Part shown: one piece after another, positions 35,165 through 38,815 of the stretch | Layout: the number at the start of each line of letters is the position of its first letter | Numbering within the stretch: position 1 is the stretch's first letter | NCBI RefSeq assembly: GCF_023806635.1 | Contig: NZ_JAMTDQ010000008.1 | Location: 1-38,815, forward strand | Length of the DNA stretch: 38,815 nt | Source of the DNA: Accumulibacter sp. | Lineage (GTDB): Bacteria; Pseudomonadota; Gammaproteobacteria; Burkholderiales; Rhodocyclaceae | Direction: 5' to 3' | Translations under genes and position numbers: made by a program | Notes under the pieces: generated by a model | What the model was told of the DNA's origin: nothing | Seen by the model: the letters and a program-made list of their open reading frames with translations, nothing else | Databases searched by the model: none

Positions 35165-36118
35165 ATGCCGCACTCGCTCCACCGCGCCACCCTGGCGCTG
35201 CACACCCCGCTGGGTACGCCGCTCGCCGGTGACACGCTGTTCGGCCAGATGTGCTGGACGCTGCGCGAGGCGGCCGGCGAAGCCGAACTCCGCCGGCGGC
35301 TCGACGGCTACACCCGGGGCTTCCCCTGGCTGGTCGTCTCCGACGGGTTTCCGTGCGGCTTCCTGCCCCGGCCGACGCTGCCCCAGCACTTCGCGCCGCA
35401 GATCGACGACCCGCGGCAACGCAAGGCGGCGAAGCGGCAACGCTGGCTGCGCGCCGATGACACCGGCAGGCCGCTGGCGAAGCAGCTCGCTGCCGCGGTC
35501 GACGACGAACAGGCCTACGGGCGGTCGCCAAGAGACGAGAACCGCAGCCACAACACCATCGATCGCCGCACCGGCAGCACGGGCGAAGGCGCCTTCGCCC
35601 CCTACACGATGGCGCAGTCGCGGCACGCGGCCGGACAGCGCATCGACCTCTACCTCGTCCTCGATGACGACCGCCTGCCCGCAGCCGAAGCCGGCCGCCT
35701 ACTGGCAGCGCTCGGCAGTATGGGCTTCGGCCGTGACGCCAGCGTCGGCCTCGGCAAGTTCACCGTCGAGAGCATCGCCCGCGCCGCCTTCGCCGAGCCG
35801 ACCCGGGCCGGCGCCTACTGGACCCTCGCTCCCTGCGCGCCACAAGGACAGGGCTTTCGGGGCAGCGACAGCTACTGGCGCGTCCTCACCCGCTTTGGCC
35901 GTCACGGCAACACCCTCGCACTGGCCCGCAACCCGTTCAAGACCCCCCTGCTGCTGGCCGCGTCCGGTGCGGTACTGACACCGGCTGGCCCGTTCGAGCG
36001 GCGGCCCTTCGTCGGGCAGGGCCTCGGCGGCGACGGCAGCCTGTCGAAGGCAGAGCCCGCCACGGTCCATCAAGGCTACGCCCCGGTCGCAGCCATCGAC
36101 CTGGAGACCGCAACATGA
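35165..36118 (+). CDS. csm4: Csm4, crRNA 5'-handle binding subunit
   Basis: This 317-aa RAMP protein normally binds the repeat-derived 5' handle and contacts Cas10. Evidence: TPLGTPLAGDTLFGQMCW near the N-terminus, a lysine/arginine-rich middle, the disordered basic loop GRSPRDENRSHNTIDR, and a C-terminal glycine-rich segment (GFGRDASVGLGKF). The end overlaps the csm5 start as ATGA. It is of normal length for the family and follows csm3. Confidence 0.92.
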   Translation: MPHSLHRATLALHTPLGTPLAGDTLFGQMCWTLREAAGEAELRRRLDGYTRGFPWLVVSDGFPCGFLPRPTLPQHFAPQIDDPRQRKAAKRQRWLRADDTGRPLAKQLAAAVDDEQAYGRSPRDENRSHNTIDRRTGSTGEGAFAPYTMAQSRHAAGQRIDLYLVLDDDRLPAAEAGRLLAALGSMGFGRDASVGLGKFTVESIARAAFAEPTRAGAYWTLAPCAPQGQGFRGSDSYWRVLTRFGRHGNTLALARNPFKTPLLLAASGAVLTPAGPFERRPFVGQGLGGDGSLSKAEPATVHQGYAPVAAIDLETAT

Positions 36119-37752
36119 GCCCGCAGCGCAGCACCATCCGGCCGCTCGCCATCTCGACGCTGTCGCCGATCCACGTCGGCTGTGGCGAGGTCTATGAGCC
36201 GAGCAGCTTCGTCATCCATGAGGGGCTGCTGCACACCCTCGACCCAACCGACCTGGTGGCGGCACTGACCGACAGCGAGCGCCAGCGTCTGGCCGCACTG
36301 GCCGGGCAGCGCGAGCCGATCGGCGCCATGCAGCGCTTCTTCCGCGATGCGGCGGCGCGCCTTGCGGGACTCGCACGGCATCAGGTGGCCATCGTCCCGG
36401 CCCTCGAACAGGAGTACCGCGACAAGGCGGGGCGTCCGACACAGCGGGGACGCGACGGGGAAGCCACCTACAACCTCTTCCCGATCGCGCGAACCGCTTT
36501 CCGGCCGCTCGACAACAGTCCCTACCTGCCGGCCACCTCGCTCAAGGGCAGCATCCGCACCGCCTGCCTCAACCGAATCAATGGCGGGCGCGATGCGAGC
36601 GCCGCCGAGAAGGCCGGAAAGCCGCCGAACGCGCGCGGCATGGAGCAACGCCTCCTGGGCTATCGGAGAAACCAGTTCCAGAACGATCCCTTCCGCCTGC
36701 TGGCGCTCGCCGACGCCCACCCCGAGGACGATTGCACACCGCCGCCGACACGCGTCCTGTACGCCATCAGCAAGAAGAAGCGCGAGCCACGGGCGGGAGA
36801 GCGTTCCCCACCCGAGTTGCAGGTCTTCCTCGAGACGATTCCCGATGCGCTGCCGGCCGCCTTCTGCGGCGAAGTCCGCTTCGGCCCGGGCAGCACGATC
36901 CTGTGGAACGATCTGTGCGACGCCTGCAACGACTTCTATCGACCGCAGCTCGAAGCCGAACTCGGCCATCCCGTTCTTGGCCGGCAGCTCGACAGCGGCT
37001 GGCTCAAGCTGATGCGGCAGCTTCTCGACGAAGAGCTGGCCGGGCTGATCGAAGCACGCCAGGGCTTCCTGCTGCGCGTCGGCCGCCACTCCGGAGCCGA
37101 ATCGGTCACCCTCGACGGCATGCGCTCGATCAAGATCCTCGGTCCGCGCATCAGCGGCAAGCAGACTTCCGATTTCCGGCCGCTGCCGACGGAAAAGCGT
37201 TATGCCCGCCCCGGCGGGGCTGCCGACAGAGAACTCCTGCCTTTCGGCTGGCTCTGGATCGATGGCAGCGACGATCGCCACCGCCACCTGGCCGATGCCC
37301 TGCGCCAGAAACTCGCGCAACGCAGCCGCCCGTTGTGCGAAGCACACCGGGATCGTCTGTCGCGCCTGGAAGCCATGCTTGCGGAGCGGGCCCGGGCCGA
37401 AGCCGCCGCCAGCGAAAGAAGACATGCCGACGATGCCGCCGCGCGTGCCGCAGCCGAAGCAAGGCAGAGGCGCGAGCGCGAACTCGCCGCCATGGGCCCG
37501 AACTGCCGCCGCGTCCAGCAGTTCCGCGATGACTTCGCCGCCCGTGCCGGGCAACTGAGGGGCAACAAGGAAAACCCGAACGGCAGGTTCCACGGCGAGG
37601 CCAGGGCGCTGGCACGCGACGCCGCCGAGTGGCCTTCCGACGAGCGCCTTGCCGCTGCCGACGCCATCGAGGAATGGCTGCCGAAGGTGGTCCGGATTGA
37701 CCTCAGGGAAGAGCGGAAGAAGCTGCGGCTAGCCGCGCTGCGCAACGGATGA
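36115..37752 (+). CDS. csm5: Csm5, crRNA 3'-end subunit, with long C-terminal extension
   Basis: This 545-aa RAMP protein has a core at ~1-400 with LSPIHVGCGEVYEPSSFV at the start, the glycine-rich YLPATSLKGSIRTACLNR, and SVTLDGMRSIKILG. Csm5 caps the crRNA 3' end and recruits maturation nucleases. Typical Csm5 is about 350-400 aa. Residues ~405-545 are extra: a highly charged helical stretch (EARQRRERELA and neighbours), predicted to be coiled-coil or tail-like, ending KLRLAALRNG. This tail is absent from Csm5 proteins I remember. The stop overlaps cas6 (ATGA). Confidence 0.9.
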   Translation: MSPQRSTIRPLAISTLSPIHVGCGEVYEPSSFVIHEGLLHTLDPTDLVAALTDSERQRLAALAGQREPIGAMQRFFRDAAARLAGLARHQVAIVPALEQEYRDKAGRPTQRGRDGEATYNLFPIARTAFRPLDNSPYLPATSLKGSIRTACLNRINGGRDASAAEKAGKPPNARGMEQRLLGYRRNQFQNDPFRLLALADAHPEDDCTPPPTRVLYAISKKKREPRAGERSPPELQVFLETIPDALPAAFCGEVRFGPGSTILWNDLCDACNDFYRPQLEAELGHPVLGRQLDSGWLKLMRQLLDEELAGLIEARQGFLLRVGRHSGAESVTLDGMRSIKILGPRISGKQTSDFRPLPTEKRYARPGGAADRELLPFGWLWIDGSDDRHRHLADALRQKLAQRSRPLCEAHRDRLSRLEAMLAERARAEAAASERRHADDAAARAAAEARQRRERELAAMGPNCRRVQQFRDDFAARAGQLRGNKENPNGRFHGEARALARDAAEWPSDERLAAADAIEEWLPKVVRIDLREERKKLRLAALRNG

Positions 37753-38771
37753 ATGCCATGGACCGCTTTCCCGTCGCCCGTTACCGTTTCGAGTTCCACA
37801 CCGTGCGGCCGATCCGCCTGCCGGACTATGCCGGCTCGATGTTGCGCGGCGCCTTCGGCCATGCCCTGCGACAGGTCGCCTGCATGACGCGCGCGAAGGA
37901 GTGCAGCGGCTGCCCACTGACCGGAGGATGCCCTTATCCGGCGATCTTTGCGCCCGTGCCGCCAGCGACCCACGCCCTGCAGGCGTTCAGCCAGATCCCC
38001 GTGCCGCAGGTGATCGAGCCCCCCGCCCGGGGCGCACGGCTGCTGCCGCCCGGCGAAACGTTCAGCTTCCACCAGGTGCTGATCGGCCGGGCGCTGCGGG
38101 AACTGCCGCTGATCATCCTGGCCTGGCAACGTGCGCTCGCTCGCGGTGTCGGCGGCGGCGACGGAACCGCCGAACTGATGCGTGTCGTTCACTGCGATGA
38201 AGGCGGTGACAGCGAAGTCTACCGCCCCGAGGTCGGCGCGGTAGCCGTACACGCAGCGGCGGTTCCCCTGCGCGCCGCTGGAGACTCCGAACTCAGCGAC
38301 GTCACACTCCATCTGCTGACGCCCCTGCGGCTGCAACACAACGGCCGTGCCCTGCCCCCAGACCGTCTGCAGCCGCGAACCTTGCTGCTGGCACTCGCCC
38401 GACGGGCAAACCTGCTCGCCGAGTTTCACGCCGACGGCCCCTTGATCGACGACTTTGCCGCACTGTCCGACGCCGCAGAGCGAGTCCGCGACGAGCGCGA
38501 TCTCTCCTGGCTGGACTGGAAGCGATACTCCTCGCGCCAGCAGTGCGAAATGCGCCTCGGTGGAGTGGTCGGATCCTGGCGGCTGCGGGGACCCCTCGCC
38601 TCCTTCGCACCCCTGCTTCGCCTGGGACAATGGCTACACGTCGGCAAGGAGACCACTTTCGGCCTGGGTCGATACACACTACTGCCCTCCCTGGGCCGAG
38701 ACATCTCCACCGCCGTCGGCGACTCCTGCGAACGGACGCTCCAACTCCTTGAAAGGAATGATGTAAACTGA
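37749..38771 (+). CDS. cas6: Cas6, pre-crRNA processing endoribonuclease
   Basis: This 340-aa protein has the RAMP fold of the larger Cas6 family (C-terminal domain type, often annotated 'CRISPR system precrRNA processing endoribonuclease RAMP protein'). The N-terminus has YRFEFHTVRPIRLPDYAGS, then four cysteines C45, C52, C55, C61 (ACMTRAKECSGCPLTGGC), probably a structural metal site. The C-terminal glycine-rich motif is KETTFGLGRYTLL. It cuts the repeats to give handle-bearing crRNA. It is the last gene; its stop at 38769-38771 is eight bases from the first repeat. Confidence 0.9.
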   Translation: MNAMDRFPVARYRFEFHTVRPIRLPDYAGSMLRGAFGHALRQVACMTRAKECSGCPLTGGCPYPAIFAPVPPATHALQAFSQIPVPQVIEPPARGARLLPPGETFSFHQVLIGRALRELPLIILAWQRALARGVGGGDGTAELMRVVHCDEGGDSEVYRPEVGAVAVHAAAVPLRAAGDSELSDVTLHLLTPLRLQHNGRALPPDRLQPRTLLLALARRANLLAEFHADGPLIDDFAALSDAAERVRDERDLSWLDWKRYSSRQQCEMRLGGVVGSWRLRGPLASFAPLLRLGQWLHVGKETTFGLGRYTLLPSLGRDISTAVGDSCERTLQLLERNDVN

Positions 38772-38785
38772 CCACCGGGGTCAGT
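38767..38785 (+). other. Hairpin at the cas6 stop/CRISPR junction
   Basis: ACTGACC (38767-38773), a five-base loop and GGTCAGT (38779-38785) form a perfect 7-bp stem. It spans the cas6 stop codon and the first bases of the repeat. It may be chance, or may shape processing of the first repeat if cas6 and the array share a transcript. Confidence 0.45.
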
Positions 38786-38815
38786 AGCCAGCCCTGAAAT
38801 CAAAGGGATTAAGAC
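38780..38815 (+). CRISPR. First repeat of a CRISPR array, cut by the window end
   Basis: A 36-base unit beginning GTCAGTAGCCAGCC and ending AAAGGGATTAAGAC lies directly after cas6. It has an internal CCCT...AGGG stem (38793-38804) and ends in ATTAAGAC, the form of an eight-base 5' handle of type III crRNA (compare ATTGAAAC, ATTGCGAC). Transcription on the plus strand is implied. Only one copy is visible, so the array itself is inferred. The eight bases between the cas6 stop and this repeat leave no room for a leader. Confidence 0.72.

Noticed and set aside
36076-38630. Minus-strand frames opposite csm5 and cas6
   Set aside because: Antisense shadows without motifs; they conflict with well-supported genes.

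Overview
The window is high-GC DNA in which nearly every base is coding or close to it. Gene content (rplM-rpsI-argC-erpA, a COX15/CtaB/SCO cluster, two cytochrome b fusion proteins, an NE0113-family CRISPR protein) points to a betaproteobacterium of the Rhodocyclales. The best guess is 'Candidatus Accumulibacter' or a close relative. The strongest pointer is the cytochrome b/2Fe-2S/flavin/NAD(P) fusion at 18947-20860: as I recall, a fusion of this kind was described in the Accumulibacter metagenome as a possible quinol:NAD(P)+ link.

Layout. (1) 1-6448, a defence-like block on the minus strand. It holds a transposase remnant at the edge, an unrecognised protein with ADP-ribosyltransferase-like motifs, and a tightly overlapped four-gene operon (DUF3348, MotA-like protein with a very long tail, MotB/OmpA protein, DUF2894) that matches what I remember as a type III Zorya system. 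(2) 6561-9338, housekeeping genes rplM, rpsI, argC and erpA. (3) 9456-16643, a terminal-reductase cluster. Two different heme A synthase-type genes run divergently from a 49-aa membrane peptide, a CuA subunit II and a heme-copper subunit I lacking the usual active-site tyrosine; ctaB, an SCO protein and nikR follow. An FNR-type box lies in the divergent gap. (4) 16738-20860, a three-gene quinone electron-transfer module: cytochrome b fused to ferredoxin and FlpD domains, a membrane-anchored unknown, and cytochrome b fused to a 2Fe-2S flavin reductase. It sits behind an FNR-type box placed exactly at -41.5 from a perfect TATAAT. (5) 21216-24434, a diheme cytochrome c, a TlpA thioredoxin, a second odd heme-copper subunit I, and a small two-helix membrane protein preceded by a perfect dyad. 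(6) 24437-26781, a decayed stretch: a frameshifted ATPase remnant, an intact GFA-family protein, and a rhodanese missing its start. (7) 26782-28734, an acetate/3-ketoacid CoA-transferase with an extra C-terminal domain. (8) 28939-38815, a complete type III-A CRISPR effector operon (NE0113-type CARF protein, Csx1/Csx2-type CARF-HEPN RNase, cas10, csm2-5, cas6), ending in the first 36-nt repeat of an array that is cut by the window edge.

How the parts work together. Regions 3-5 look like respiratory machinery for low-oxygen or denitrifying conditions: quinol oxidation coupled to ferredoxin/NAD(P), and terminal reductases whose active sites look more like NO reductases than O2 reductases, both under FNR/DNR-type control. 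Regions 1 and 8 are two independent phage-defence systems: a proton-driven membrane complex and an RNA-guided system with cyclic-oligoadenylate signalling. Calls rest on reading protein motifs and DNA patterns by eye; no database search was run.
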